In this document: piece after piece, positions 37,201 to 49,469 of the stretch
How positions within the stretch are numbered: position 1 is the first letter of the stretch
How the letters are laid out: each line of letters starts with the position of its first letter
Assembly (NCBI GenBank): GCA_050084985.1
Contig: JBITNC010000002.1
Span: 20,708,001-20,772,000, forward strand
DNA length: 64,000 nucleotides
Origin: Nageia nagi
Lineage: Eukaryota; Pinophyta
Direction of reading: 5' to 3'
Program-made: the position numbers and the translations under genes
Notes under the pieces: generated by a model
Told to the model about the DNA's origin: nothing
What the model saw: only the letters and a program-made list of their open reading frames with translations
Databases searched by the model: none

Positions 37201-37924
37201 ACGATTTAATTTATTTAATTTTCCTTGACCTGCCCACTATATATATTTTTTTGATTATATTTTAAATGAATTTAAAATATAAAAATATATATATACCACA
37301 ATTTTGATGTAAAACTAAAAAATATATCATATATTTTGTTATTTTAAATAGATTTAAAAATATATATATATAATTTTGTTTTAAACAAAGTTAAAAACAA
37401 AATAAGAAATATATATATAATATATAATTTTGTTTTAACCAAGTTAAAAAACAAAATTGTGTAAATATTTCAAAAAAAAACTTGTAAATAAAGTCCTCCA
37501 CTTTATTTCAACAATAAAATATGAAAAAAAAAATTGCACCTTCCTCCTTTTTTTTTGATATTGTTCACAAAAGATTATTGTAAAAAATCTTTTCAATAGG
37601 ATGCTATCATAATATATTTTTGCTCAAAAGAAAAAAATTTTCTTTGTACATTAAAAATAGATTACTAACATAAAAGTTTGTTAGTAAGAAGAGAATAGCA
37701 AAAATATATTATGGTATTGCTAAGACATTGACATTGAGCTAGCATAATCATACAAAAGATTAGTATCATAATGAACTTTGTTAAAGAAGGATAGAAGGTT
37801 ATACCTTTGCAAACATTTTACCTCACAATGAAGAATGAAGATCTCCAAAGTTGAGAAGGATGAAGCACTTCCAAGATGTAGCTTCCACACCAAAAGACTT
37901 CCTCAACGTGGCTCTGATACCAAA
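37201..37924 (-). other. E5 leader, A/T-rich proximal part and primer-binding site
   Basis: A/T homopolymer-rich sequence with short TA runs (37240-37440), then the primer-binding site at 37911-37924 (TTTGGTATCAGAGC on the minus strand), complementary to initiator tRNA-Met. Nothing coding. Confidence 0.75.
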
Positions 37925-38432
37925 TGAAGGATTTGAACTAGATCTAAACAAATCCTCTAGGACCTTAGACTAGGAAACTCAAGTGTACACAAGATAACAC
38001 ATCTATAATTCTAAGAACATCATTCACACAATATGACACCAATATAATGTGGTTCCTCCCTCCTTGGGAGTACATCCACAACTAGCTCTCTTATTCTCAA
38101 ATCTATGTCTCTCTTACAACTATTCTCTAGCTCTCTCCTACACAACCAAGTAGAGTAATCTTACTCAAAACTTAGATATCTTTACATGAGGAGAGGCCCT
38201 CTATTTATAGGTTGAGAGCACCTCCCTAACCTTCCTTTAACCCAAGGGTAAGGTTAGGGTTACATTAAATGTACCACCAAACTTCAACCTACCAACTAAC
38301 TCCTTTGGTAAAGTCAAAGTCTACATATTAAAGAATTCTATTAATCTCTTAAGGTATCTACATACCCTTAAGTGATTAATTGAATTTACAAGGAGTTTAG
38401 ATATTCACAATATTTCATTACAAATTCTAACA
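37925..38432 (-). repeat. E5 5' LTR
   Basis: Same as 29231-29738 apart from one base. The junction with E4 is TTCTAACA followed by ACATG. Confidence 0.96.
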
Positions 38433-38437
38433 ACATG

Positions 38438-40298
38438 CATCTTGCCATTTCCATAATGGTGTGATTCTTCCTTTTAGCAACTCCATTTTGCTGAGGGGTG
38501 TAAGGGATTGTGAATTGTCGCTTGATCCCATGTTTAACACAATAATCATTAAACTCATTGCTATTATACTCACCCCCATTATCAGATCTCAGCATCTTGA
38601 TCTTAAAATCAGTTTGATTTTCAATAAGAGCCTTGAAGTCTTTAAACCGGTCAAAAGTTTGATCCTTGTGCTCAAGTAGATAACCAAATGTCATCCTACT
38701 GAAGTCATCAATAAAGGTCAGAACATAAGAAGCTCCCCCTAGAGACTTAGTCTAAAATGGACCCATCAAATTTGAATGCACAAGCTGAAGAGGATGAGTA
38801 GCCCGAGTTGCCTTATCTTTTTCAAACTTTTTCCTATTCATCTTTCCTAGAATGCACCTTTCACAAAGACCAATTATGGATAAAATATTAGGTAAACCTT
38901 CCATAAGTTCTTGATTTTTCATATCTTGAATACTCTTATGGTTAAGGTGCCCTAATCATTGATGCCAAAGATTACCTTTTGAACACACATTTGCAGCAAG
39001 ACAAATCTTTGAAGGTACTTGATCCACAATATAAAGGTCATTTTTTACTGATCCTTTCATCAAAGTGGCAAGTCCTTTCTTAACACACTAGGAGTGTGAG
39101 GTAAACTCATATGAGCATCCTTTCCTTGTAATCTGAATTACGGAGATAAGATTCATCCTTAGTTTAGGCACATAAAAGATATTATCAAGAGCCTTTCCAT
39201 GAATCTTCACATTCCCTATTCCTTGAACATCAAGAACTGTATTATCACCTATCACAACTGTATCCTTGTTGTACTTATGAAAGTTTTCAAAAAGTTTTCA
39301 AACTTATCCTTTTCATAACACATGTGATTAGTGCATCTTGAATCAACAATCCAATCATTTGAAATAGTTTGAGTCATTGAGTAGTAGGCAACAGTAGTAG
39401 CATGCTTGTTCTTCTTTTTATTATTGAAATTTATCACATTTACATTTCCCTTGCCTTTTTGAGCAAATTTCTTTTTACGACAATCATAATCTTTGTGCCT
39501 AAATATGCCACAAAAGTTACAATTTCCATCAAACTTTTCCTGCGGTGTTGGTTTGCTTGATCTAGCTTTGTCATTCCTTTGCTTGAAGTTGCCATGCTTC
39601 CTGATGGTAGATGAGGATTTGTTATCTTTGAATTTATAATGTTTGAACATCTTCTTGAAAGGAGTTTTGGTTGCTCCTAGAGCAATGCTATTATCCTTTG
39701 GAGAAAAGTTCAACATTTTCTTGTTCAAAGTTTCCTCATGCTTCAAAAGGAGTCTAGAAAGGTTGTCAAGAGAGATGACATCTTCTTCATCATCAAGCCT
39801 AGTCTCCATAACTATGACAAAGTTACTGACCTTTATAGAGAGGCTTTGAAGAATGATGAAGACCATGAACTCATCATTGATCCAATTACACCCACAGCCA
39901 ACCAGTTGTGTTCTGAGGTCAATGATTTTGTTCAAGTAGATAGAGACACTTTCATCTTCACCTTGACGATATTACAACAACTTTTGTAGAATGGTGAACC
40001 TCCTTGAAAATTTGGACCCAAGGTAAATTTTCTTTAGTCTATCCCAAGCTTCTTTTGCTGCTGTCAAAGAAGAGATCATGAGAAGGATGTCATCTGAAAC
40101 TACACGATAGATCATTGAAGTTGCTAACTCATTCTTTGAGTTGTAGATTTCAAGGGCCTTCTCATCTGTAGGATTGACCAGATCTTCATTTACTGTCTAC
40201 CATAGCTTCCTTGCTTATAACTCAGCTCTCATACGAGGTTCCCATATGTCGAAGTTGGAACCGTCGAGTATATGCTTGGGTATGAAGGTTTCAACCAT
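38438..40298 (-). pseudogene. E4 gag, protease and integrase N-terminal part
   Basis: Starts MVETFIPKHILDGSNFDIWE at 40298. Gag core with DLRTQLVGCGCNWINDEFM (about 39920-39870). Zinc knuckle CNFCGIFRHKDYDC (about 39520-39485). Protease DWIVDSRCTNHMC (39360-39320), where the expected DSG reads DSR. Integrase with LRSDNGGEY and TPQQNGVAKRKN up to MARCML at 38438, where E5 interrupts. Stops occur near 40230, 40200 and 39975, with a short duplication near 39290 (AAAGTTTTCA twice). This stretch joins 28831-29225 across E5. Confidence 0.88.
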
Positions 40299-40439
40299 TG
40301 TCTATACAAAAGTAAATATGCAATAAGAATGCAAATTTTTACAAGTTTCCATCTATACAAATCAAACATAAGTAAACATGTCCCACATGTGTAAACTTAT
40401 AAACCACGATCCGTAGAGGAATAAAGTTGGGGTTGTTTT

Positions 40440-40860
40440 CTTATATAGAATTAGGCCTTCACCTAGATGCCTGCAAGGTGGAGCCCAGGTACTACCAGTC
40501 CTCAACCAGTTCACCTTGGTTAGTAATATACTCTCACAAGGAGAAGTACCAACTATTTTCCAAGGATTTGACATATCTTGGACCGACCATTTTAATTATC
40601 TTGATTAAGGTTTTCAGTTTTCCTCCTAGGTTATCAGGATAATCCCTGAATGGACGTGCGAACATGTGGTATCACTACACACATGCCTGTCCATCTAATA
40701 GAGTTATGTCCAATCCAACAGAGGTCTTAGGGCAATTAAGATGAACTTACCACCACTTGGGTCTTCAGACTAAAAGGGCTCCATTCTGCCCTGTCCTCAC
40801 CTCATGGCTCCCCAAACAAGTCATGTTGTGGAAGAATACATGCGGATGTGTTCATTTTAG
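40440..40860 (-). other. conserved leader block, E4 copy
   Basis: Closely similar to 34640-35060 in E5 and recognisably similar to those of E1, E2, E3 and E6. Confidence 0.6.
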
Positions 40861-41099
40861 GGGTTACTTTCAATATTTGCATTTTGCAAGTATAAAGCAA
40901 ATTGTGCAAAAATATAAAGTAAAGTAAAATTGCATCATCCACATGAGCTTGAAAAACCTTAAAAAGTCCAATGGGTTTTGTACTAACCCCTAAAGGACAT
41001 TTTACATTTTGTATATTTTGCTCAATTCATTCAAGAACTTAATGAATTTAAAAAAAAGGAACTAATTCCTACTTAGCATTAATCCATAACTTAAAAAAA

Positions 41100-41360
41100 A
41101 AAAACATGCATTGTTCCATGACTTAAAAAATTTAAGTAATAATCATGCATCATGCATTATTTAACTTAAAATTTTAAGTCCTAAGCATGCTTTATTCCTT
41201 AAACAAGATAAAGATACATGCATCATAAGTCTAGCATGCAATATCTAGATAAAGTTTACAAGATAAAGAGACATGCATCACAAGTTTAGCATGCAAGATT
41301 TAGATAAAGTTTACAAGATAAAGAGACATGCATAACAAGTCTAGCATGCAAGATCTAGAT
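41100..41360 (-). repeat. E4 leader tandem repeats
   Basis: About three copies of a unit of roughly 55 bp around TCTAGCATGCAAGATCTAGA and TTTACAAGATAAAGAGACAT (41220-41350), next to a degraded GCATGC/TTTAAGTCCTAAGC unit. Confidence 0.75.
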
Positions 41361-42489
41361 AAAGTTTAAGTAAAAATTATACCAATTCCTCCTTTTTCAC
41401 TTAAAGTTTTATCCCTAAAAAAACTTGTATGCTAAGACTTGTCTTATAAGTATGCATTTTAAGTAAAAAAAATTCCCTTATTACTTAAAAAAATAGTATA
41501 CTTAGACTAAATTACTATGCTTAGAGAGAAAAAAAATGCTAAGAGGTTAGCATTCTAGAAATTGCATGTGCACCTTAGTAAATTAAACATGCAATATTAA
41601 AAATATTCTAAGTATTTTTTTAAAAATAAGCTAAGTTTAACTTAAAATAAGTTAAAAATATTCACCACTTACCAAGTCTCCAAGAATTAAATGGAAAAAT
41701 AAGGAGACCCATACCCCTACTTCATGCATATTTAATGCTTCTTCTAGCAAAGCTTTTCCAAATAAAAAATACTCTAAGTCAAAAATAAATAAATGCTTTT
41801 GGTAAAATAGTGATGGCAACCCTTCCCTTACCAAGAAGGAGTATACGTTGCCTCTTGAGAGTATTTAAACAAGGACATAAAAAATCAAATCCCCCTCCTT
41901 AGTTGGTAAAATTAAATGCATGTTTGTTCTTAAAAAATGACCCCCCCTTTTTCTTCAACCAAGAAGAGCATACATTGCTTTGTGGAGGAGTATAGAAGGT
42001 AAAAAGTGGTCAATATTAGAAATATTCTAAGTACTCTTAAGTGCATTAAATGGGAGCAATTGAATTGTAAAATATTAAGTGCCTAAGAAGTATACATTTG
42101 CTTTTGGAAGTGCATCATTTTTGCAAGTGGTCAATAAGAACTTAATGCTTCTAAGTGCATTTAAGTGAAAAACAAGACTTGCAAAGAGTTGGCAGCCATC
42201 AACCTTGACCGTGGGAAGGAGGAGGACCTTCATGGAGGCACTATAGGACAGCCTATGGAGGTGATGGTGGCCATGCTGAGAAGAGTATATGGTGAAGGAG
42301 AAGAATAGTGTATGGCTGAACCACTAGGAGGCTGGCGACTGAGAGGAGGAGCGCAAAAGGAGAGGAAGGAGAGTGCAGGAGCATTTTGCTCATGGTGCAA
42401 AGTGGCAGCACCTAGGAGTTAACCTGCATGCTTATGGTGCAGAGTCTGAGCAACATAGGGGTGAGGAGAAGTGGAGGAGGCTACGAGAA

Positions 42490-42960
42490 AGGTAGGTCAG
42501 ATGTGGCAGGCGGGTCCTACGTGCTCACGCTTTGCAACAGGCCGTGAGGCATCTGCACGTTGTGGGTTTGACTTGGTGGATGTCGATGGTGAGGGAGGAA
42601 GAGGGAGAAGGCAGTCCATGAAATGATGTCTGCAGTCCATGAAATGGTGTATATCCTTTGAGATATTGCAGTCCATGAAATAGTGTCTGCATCGTGCATC
42701 TGGATAAACAGCTTGCGTGCCTTCCCTTTTCATTTCAAAGTAGCCATTTGGTGTATATCCTATGATCACTATTTTCCATGAGACAGCATATGCATCATGT
42801 AGCTGGACAAATAACTTGCGTGCCTTCTCTTTTCATCCGCCTGTGATCATTACAGTCCAGAAAACTCTATCTGCAGCATGCATCTTATCAAACACTTCAC
42901 GTGCCTTCCCGACACTTCCATAGTTTGCATACATAGTTTGCATAACACTTCGTGTGCCTT
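42490..42960 (-). pseudogene. PPR gene fragment captured in E4 leader
   Basis: On the minus strand several consecutive PPR units can be read: EVFDKMHAADRVFWTVMIT (about 42895-42845), KLFVQLHDAYAVSWKIVIIG and YTPNGYF (about 42815-42735), and KLFIQMHDADTISWTAI (about 42710-42660). After that, a DTISWTA-type piece is repeated. It sits at the same place in the leader as the PPR piece in E5, but the sequence is different. Confidence 0.75.
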
Positions 42961-43814
42961 CACTCTCTGATACCAGGCTAGGGAGTGAAGGTAAGGCGAT
43001 GCCACCGCCTACAGAGGAGAGGAGGAGAGGTCACGAGGGAGGAGGCTGCGCGCTACGGGGAGGAGGAAGACCACCAACGTGGCCCTCCATTTTTCAAAAT
43101 TTAATTTTATTTTGTAAACATTATTATTTACAATATTTTTAATTTAATACTAATTTGTAAAAATTAAAAAATATTGTAAATAAAGTGAAGGTAAATCTCT
43201 TTTTGTTAAATACCTTTCTCCCCCTTTTTTTTCAATAATATCCCCATATTTGCTTTAAAATTTAAAAAAAATTGCCTTTAAAAATTATTCCCTTTTTTTT
43301 GATATATTGTAAGGTATACAATAAATTGCAAAATAAATTTACCTTCACTTGTGTTTACTTTAAACAAGAAAAGTAAACCTCAAGAAATTAGTTTTTAATC
43401 AATGCTACTAACAAACAACATGTTAGTAAGAATATTTGCATTTCATAGTATCCTTTAAAAAAAAAGGTACATCATGTATTAAGCATTTTTGTGAAAAAAA
43501 ATGCTACTAACATAAGAGGTTAGTATAAAAAAAATGCTTGCATTGCCATTTTGATCATATTTTGCAAAAAATAAGCTCCAATATCTCACAAAATATGTTA
43601 GTATCTAATGCAATAATCCATAAGATAACCAAATGAGGAGAAAATTTATACCTTCTCTTAAAATTTACCTCACCAATGGGGTGTAAGATGAGGAATGAAG
43701 AAGGATGAAGAACCTCCAAAATGTAGAAGAAGAGCTTCCACACCAAAGGAATGAAGGATGAAGAACCTCCAAGATGTAGAAGAAGAGCTTCCACACTAAG
43801 CTCTAGATACCAAT
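42960..43814 (-). other. E4 leader, GC-rich block and proximal A/T-rich part
   Basis: A GC-rich block (42970-43090, C/T-rich on the sense strand) is followed by A/T-rich DNA and the primer-binding site at 43801-43814. A duplicated unit GAAGGATGAAGAACCTCCAA occurs at about 43701 and 43751. No gene. Confidence 0.65.
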
Positions 43815-44145
43815 TGAGAGAATTAGCACTACTCTAATCCTCAAGGTCCAAGACTAGGAAACTCAATCATTCAACATTCACACAAGATAACACAAGTGTA
43901 ATGTGGTTCCTCTATTTATAGCTTGAGAGCACCTCCCTAACCTCCCTTTAACCCAAGGGTAAGGTTAGGGTTACAATAAATGTGTGACCTAACTTTAACC
44001 TACCAACTAACCCCATGGTTAGGTCAAAGTCCACACATAATAAAGAATTCAATTAATCCCTTAAGGTATCTACATATCCTTTAAGTGATTAATTGAACTT
44101 ACAAGGAGTTTAGATATTCACAATATTTCATTACAAATTCTAACA
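43815..44145 (-). repeat. E4 5' LTR, internally deleted
   Basis: Starts TGAGAGAATTAGC and ends TTCTAACA. Relative to the 3' LTR it lacks about 150 bp between GTGTAATGTGGTTCCTC and TATTTATAGCTTGAG. The cut removes part of the likely transcribed region, leaving the TATA box. Confidence 0.9.
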
Positions 44146-44150
44146 CTTCT

Positions 44151-46430
44151 TAGAAAATCATTTTGTGTATATCCTACGATAATTGCAATCTATGAAATTG
44201 TATTTGCATAATACTTCTTATAAAATAATTATTGGGCCTTGTATATTCTTCCACATTTTGCATACATGTCTATTAGGTAGTCACAACCACAACATCCAAT
44301 GCAAAACCATTTTCAAGTACTCTTTGATGGATTTCCATACCTTCTTCTAGAACTTCCATGGTGGCACATTTTGGAAGAATGTTGACAAAGGTTGTAGACT
44401 TTAGTTTTACAATTGATAATTACACATGATTAATAATCTCTATAACATTTTTATAAAACCAATTTTGTCCATATCCTATGATTATTACATTCCATGAGAC
44501 CATGTTTACATTATGCATCTTTTCAAATATTTTCCATTCCTTCCCTACACTTCCATATATATATATATACATGTATATCAAGGCATTCATAACCATAGCA
44601 TTCAATCCAAAATAATTTTCAACTACTCTTTGATGGATATCCATACCTTCTCTTAGAGATCCCATAGTGGTACATGTTAAAAGAATACTAGCAAATATTG
44701 AAAAGTCAAGCTTTGCTCTTGATAATTGAATTTGCTTAAAAGTATCAAGGGTATTCTAAAAAAATCCATTTTGTGTATATCTTGTAATCATTACAATCCA
44801 TGAAATTATGTTTGCATCATGCATATTATAAAATAATTATTGGGCCTTTTATATTCTTCCACATTTTACATACATGCCTGTTAGGGTAGTCACAACTATA
44901 AGTTTTGATGCAAAACCAATTTTGGTTACTCTTTGATGGATGCTCGTACCTTATTTTAGAGCTTCCATATTGGTGGCACATATTGGAAGAATATTGGTAA
45001 AGGTTACAAAGTTTGGTTTTACACCTAACAATTGCATATGCTTAAAAAGTCTCTATAATCTTTTCAGAAAATTCATTTTGTGCATATCCTATTATCATTG
45101 CATTCTATGAAACCATGTGTACATCATGCATCTTTTCAAATAATTTGCATGCCTTCTCTATGCTTCTATATTTTCTATACATATTTATTAGGGCATTCAC
45201 AACCATAACATTTGATGCAAAACCATTTTCAACTACTCTTTGATTTATGTTCATAGCTTCTTATGGATCTCCCATGGTGCATGACACATGCTAGAAGAAT
45301 ACTGATGAAGGTTGTTAGTAGAGCTTTACTTATAACAATTGCATTTGCTTAAAAATATCTAAGGTCTTCTCAGAAAACCCATTTTGTACATATTCGATAA
45401 TCATTGTAGTCCATGAAATTATATTTTTAGCATGCATCTTGTAAAATAATCCACAAACATTGTGTATTCTTCTACATTATATATATATAAAGTATTCATA
45501 ACCACAACATATGATGCAAAACCATTTTTAACTACTCTTTGATGGATATCCATACCTTCTTCTAGATCAGCTTCCATGGTGGTATATGATGGAAGAATGC
45601 TAATAAAGGTTACAAAGTTTGTTTTACACTTGACAATTACATATGCTTAAAAGTATCTACAACCTTTTTAGAAAATCCATTATATATATATATCATACGA
45701 TCATTGCATTCCATGAAACTATATTTGCATCATGCATCTTTTCAAATAATTCACATGCCTTCTCTACACTTCCACATTTTTCATACATATTATCAAGACA
45801 TTCACATTAACCATAACATTCAATGCAAAACCATTTTCAACTACTCTTTGATGTGTGTCCATACCTTCTTATAGAGATCCCATGGTGGCACATGCTAGAA
45901 TAATGTTGATAAAGGTTGCAAAGTTGAACTTTACTCTTGATAAATGCATTTGCTTAAAAGTCTCCAAGGTCATCTCAGAAAACCCATGTTGTCCATATCA
46001 CACAATCATTGTAGTCCATGAAATTGTGGTTGTAACATGCAACATGCATCTTGTAAAATAATTCATAGTCCTTGCGTATTCTTCCATATTTTGTATACAT
46101 GTCTATCAACACAATCATAGCCTAACATTTGATGAAAAACCATTTTCAACTACTCTTTGATGGATGTTCATACCTTCTTCTAAAGCTTCCATGGTGGGAC
46201 ATGCTAAAAGAATGTGAGCAAAGGTTACAGGGTTTGATTTTACAATTGATAATTGCATATGCTTAAAAGTCTTTATAGCCTTTTTAGAAAACCCATTTTG
46301 TGCATATCCTATGATTATTGCACTTAATGAAACCATATCTGCATCATATAACTTTTCAAACATTTTGTGTGCCTTATCTATGATTCCACATTTTGCATAT
46401 AGTCAAAAACTGCATAGGCATCCAAAAAAC
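44151..46430 (-). pseudogene. PPR relic, right arm of the CACTA-like element
   Basis: About 2.3 kb of tandem decayed PPR repeats on the minus strand, continuous with 27541-27966 across E4. The best-preserved pieces are MVSLSAIIIGYAQNGFSKKA near 46330-46270, with ACPTMEALEEGMNIHQRVVE (about 46200-46150), and NMVSWNVIIIGYGQNW near 44500-44450. The repeated phrase corresponding to LLACPTMEALEEGMxIHQR occurs several times, so the same cassette was tandemly duplicated. No open frame longer than about 80 codons survives. Confidence 0.75.
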
Positions 46431-46469
46431 TTTTGTACAAAAAAGAGAAGGTGGGTAGGAAATTTTTAA

Positions 46470-46664
46470 ATTTTAAGGGTGATTTTTAGGGTAGTTTTAA
46501 ATTATGTTCTTAAGGTTTATTAGGGTGGTTTAAAGCTGCCCTCTTAAGTATATTTAAGTGTGGTTTTAAAACTTCCCTTTAAAAGTCACCATCTTAGGCA
46601 TCTATAAGGACAATTTTCAATAATCCTGTTTTAATCTCTTGTAAAGGCTAAATTTGGTGTAGTG
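46470..46664 (-). repeat. CACTA-like right terminus and subterminal repeats
   Basis: Ends AATTTGGTGTAGTG, the complement of CACTACACCAAATT. Inside are repeats around AGGGTGGTTTAAA and AAGTGTGGTTTTAAAA (46480-46575). The next three bases are TTT. Confidence 0.6.
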
Positions 46665-46719
46665 TTTATCTTTTGAGTTTCTTGGTTTTTGTTTTGGGTT
46701 TGATTTGTTCCTTGTTGTT

Positions 46720-47290
46720 TTGGTTCATTATATTTTTAAGCATCCATTTTGTATTTCTATTTCTTCTATCCACTCTTCCTTGAGCATTAGGCTACTGAGT
46801 TGGTCTATTTAGGTAGTCTTTAGTAAGAAGGCCATATTTTTTATAGATGTTGTAGGTAGCAGAAACCAATTGATATTTAATATCTTGAATGAAATCACCC
46901 TCATCATCCATTAAGTAGATTTTATTGAGAAGTTGTTTGGTTACATCAATATTAACATATAATCAGGTCGGAAGTATTCTAGAACTAATACTAGTTAGAG
47001 GATCTACATAGACTAATGTTCCAATGATGTTGGCCACAATTTCAATAACTTCCTTACACCAAAATTATATGGAAAGGTTTAGTAGTCCAACCCACATTAG
47101 TACAATATCAAGAACTATTTTATCATATATAGACCGTTTTTACCAAACCACCTAGGTCCATTCTCTATTACCTAAAAAATGTTTCATCCACATTAAAATT
47201 GAACATTAGAAAGTCATAAGGAAAGGGAGCAATATCGACTTAACCATTTATGAGCCCTTTTGCCTTTGTCTATTTTCTAAGAACATCCAC
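46720..47290 (-). pseudogene. DUF4283-like LINE ORF1 relic
   Basis: Minus-strand pieces in slightly shifted frames: GPRWFGKNGLYMIK, then WCKEVIEIVANIIGTLVYVD, then LYVNIDVTKQLLNKIYLMDD. The order W-L-P-x-FW...L..I...G....VD...R....V.IDV is that of the DUF4283 domain found in plant LINE ORF1 and related zinc-knuckle proteins. Multiple stops. Partial and old; no RT or endonuclease part seen. Confidence 0.5.
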
Positions 47291-47880
47291 ACTACACTGT
47301 ATTCTCATAAATTTTCTAATTAATGAAAGTTTGCACATGAATATAATATAATAAAATGATTCTAAATATTTTTAAAAAATTGTATTAACTTGTAATTGAT
47401 CATAAAATAAAAATAAAAAAAAAACATTTAAAAAGAAATAATAAATGATATTATAATTCAAATTTCATGGTAACTATTAAGCTTACCTTGACTCTTGACC
47501 TTCTCCCTTCTTACATTACAATCATAAATCACAAAATTAAATAAATCTAAATTACTAAGATAACAACATCATAATGCATATACCAAAAAACATACCCTAA
47601 AACATATCAAACCCCATTATCTAACCATCCTAGAGTGTATATCTCTCTTGTAAAGGAGAAAATGAATAACTTCACAATCAAATGTAGAGCACCCAAAATA
47701 GGCTCAAGATGGGCCACACCAATAGTATATCTTCAATAGAACACTTAGATGAACCAACTTCAACTCATTTAATAAAACAAAGAAAGTAGTCATGACCTCA
47801 TGCTTATGCTATTTATTCCACCGGCTTCCACATTGTATCGAATTATTAAACAATAAAAGTTTGTCACCTCCTCTCATCCA
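47291..47880. other. AT-rich spacer upstream of CCoAOMT
   Basis: No coding or repeat signal recognised. Base composition turns more balanced from about 47820 toward the gene. Confidence 0.5.
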
Positions 47881-47884
47881 TATG

Positions 47885-48155
47885 ACCAACCCATGACAAA
47901 TCCTCGTTTCAAACGTTACCAATGTCAACGTCTTCTTAACACGCTTTCTCTGTTCTCCAACAACCATCCAACTACGGAGACCTAATTCCATAGGTCACCA
48001 TCGTAGTTGGTAAGGTTTCCCTGGTTAACCGTAACCGTATCATTTGGGCAGGCAGTCATACTGACCGGACACCCAAATCCTGACGTGAAGTAGCTCCTCA
48101 GTCATCACCCACCCACTCACCACGGGGTCCACACCCATTCCCATTCTCCTATAAA
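47885..48155 (+). promoter_or_regulatory. CCoAOMT promoter region with AC element and TATA box
   Basis: ACCAACC at 47885-47891 is an exact AC-II element, a MYB-binding site known from lignin-gene promoters. TATAAA at 48150-48155 lies about 190 bases upstream of the start codon. The CCCACCCACTCACC stretch at 48107-48120 is also AC-like but imperfect. Function is inferred from motif and position. Confidence 0.5.
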
Positions 48156-48244
48156 CCAACACCCAAATGCCTCCATTTTCTAACATATTTTCAGGAAAGA
48201 AGCGACAGCCTTCGATTACCCCCACTTTGGTTTCCTGCAACAAG

Positions 48245-48325
48245 GTATGTTCAGAAGAGGAAGAATCAGACCATTGTTTCGGGAATTCTGGGTACTGAAA
48301 GATGGTTTTAGATTTATAATTGCAG
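48245..48325 (+). other. possible 5' UTR intron of CCoAOMT
   Basis: AAG|GTATGT at 48244/48245 and ATTGCAG at 48319-48325 form good splice sites 13 bases upstream of the ATG. Confidence 0.45.
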
Positions 48326-48338
48326 GTGTGAGCAAAAA

Positions 48339-49469
<1,131 letters not shown>

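Larger units (their letters stand above)
29231..38432 (-). mobile_element. E5: young, nearly intact Ty1/copia retrotransposon
   Basis: LTRs of 508 bp each (29231-29738 and 37925-38432) differ by eye at a single base. They are flanked by identical duplications ACATG (29226-29230 and 38433-38437) and lie in E4 integrase. A perfect primer-binding site (37924-37911) reads TTTGGTATCAGAGC. The gag-pol frame is continuous over 1308 codons apart from three TAA codons. The leader is 3.4 kb and contains a captured PPR piece. This is the youngest insertion visible. Confidence 0.96.
27972..44145 (-). mobile_element. E4: Ty1/copia element inserted in a PPR relic, host of E5
   Basis: LTRs at 27972-28449 and 43815-44145 with identical 5-bp duplications CTTCT (27967-27971, 44146-44150). 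The primer-binding site beside the 5' LTR (43814-43801) reads TTGGTATCTAGAG, a one-base change from the usual site. The 5' LTR has lost about 150 bp internally. RT and RNase H are deleted. E5 is inserted in the integrase region. Without E5, E4 is about 7 kb. The LTRs differ at few positions outside the deletion, so the insertion is fairly recent. Confidence 0.92.
5373..46664. mobile_element. CACTA-like DNA transposon carrying PPR relics, expanded by nested LTR elements
   Basis: The left end reads CACTATACCAAATC and the right end, reverse-complemented, reads CACTACACCAAATT. Nineteen of the first 23 terminal bases agree. The flanks are TTT on both sides, matching the 3-bp duplication of En/Spm (CACTA) elements. 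Both ends carry subterminal repeats around AAGGGTGGTTTTA, also typical of the superfamily. Subtracting E1 and E4 with their duplications leaves about 7.9 kb, a normal size. The remaining interior has PPR-like sequence pointing inward from both ends and no transposase I can recognise, so it would be non-autonomous. A 3-bp duplication of TTT is weak evidence in AT-rich DNA; the paired termini, subterminal repeats and matching PPR arms are the stronger arguments. Confidence 0.62.

Noticed and set aside
36984-37265. Overlapping open frames rich in Gly, Arg and Glu on the plus strand
   Set aside because: They lie in a GC-rich leader block where stops are rare, in three frames at once, antisense to the element, with no domain.
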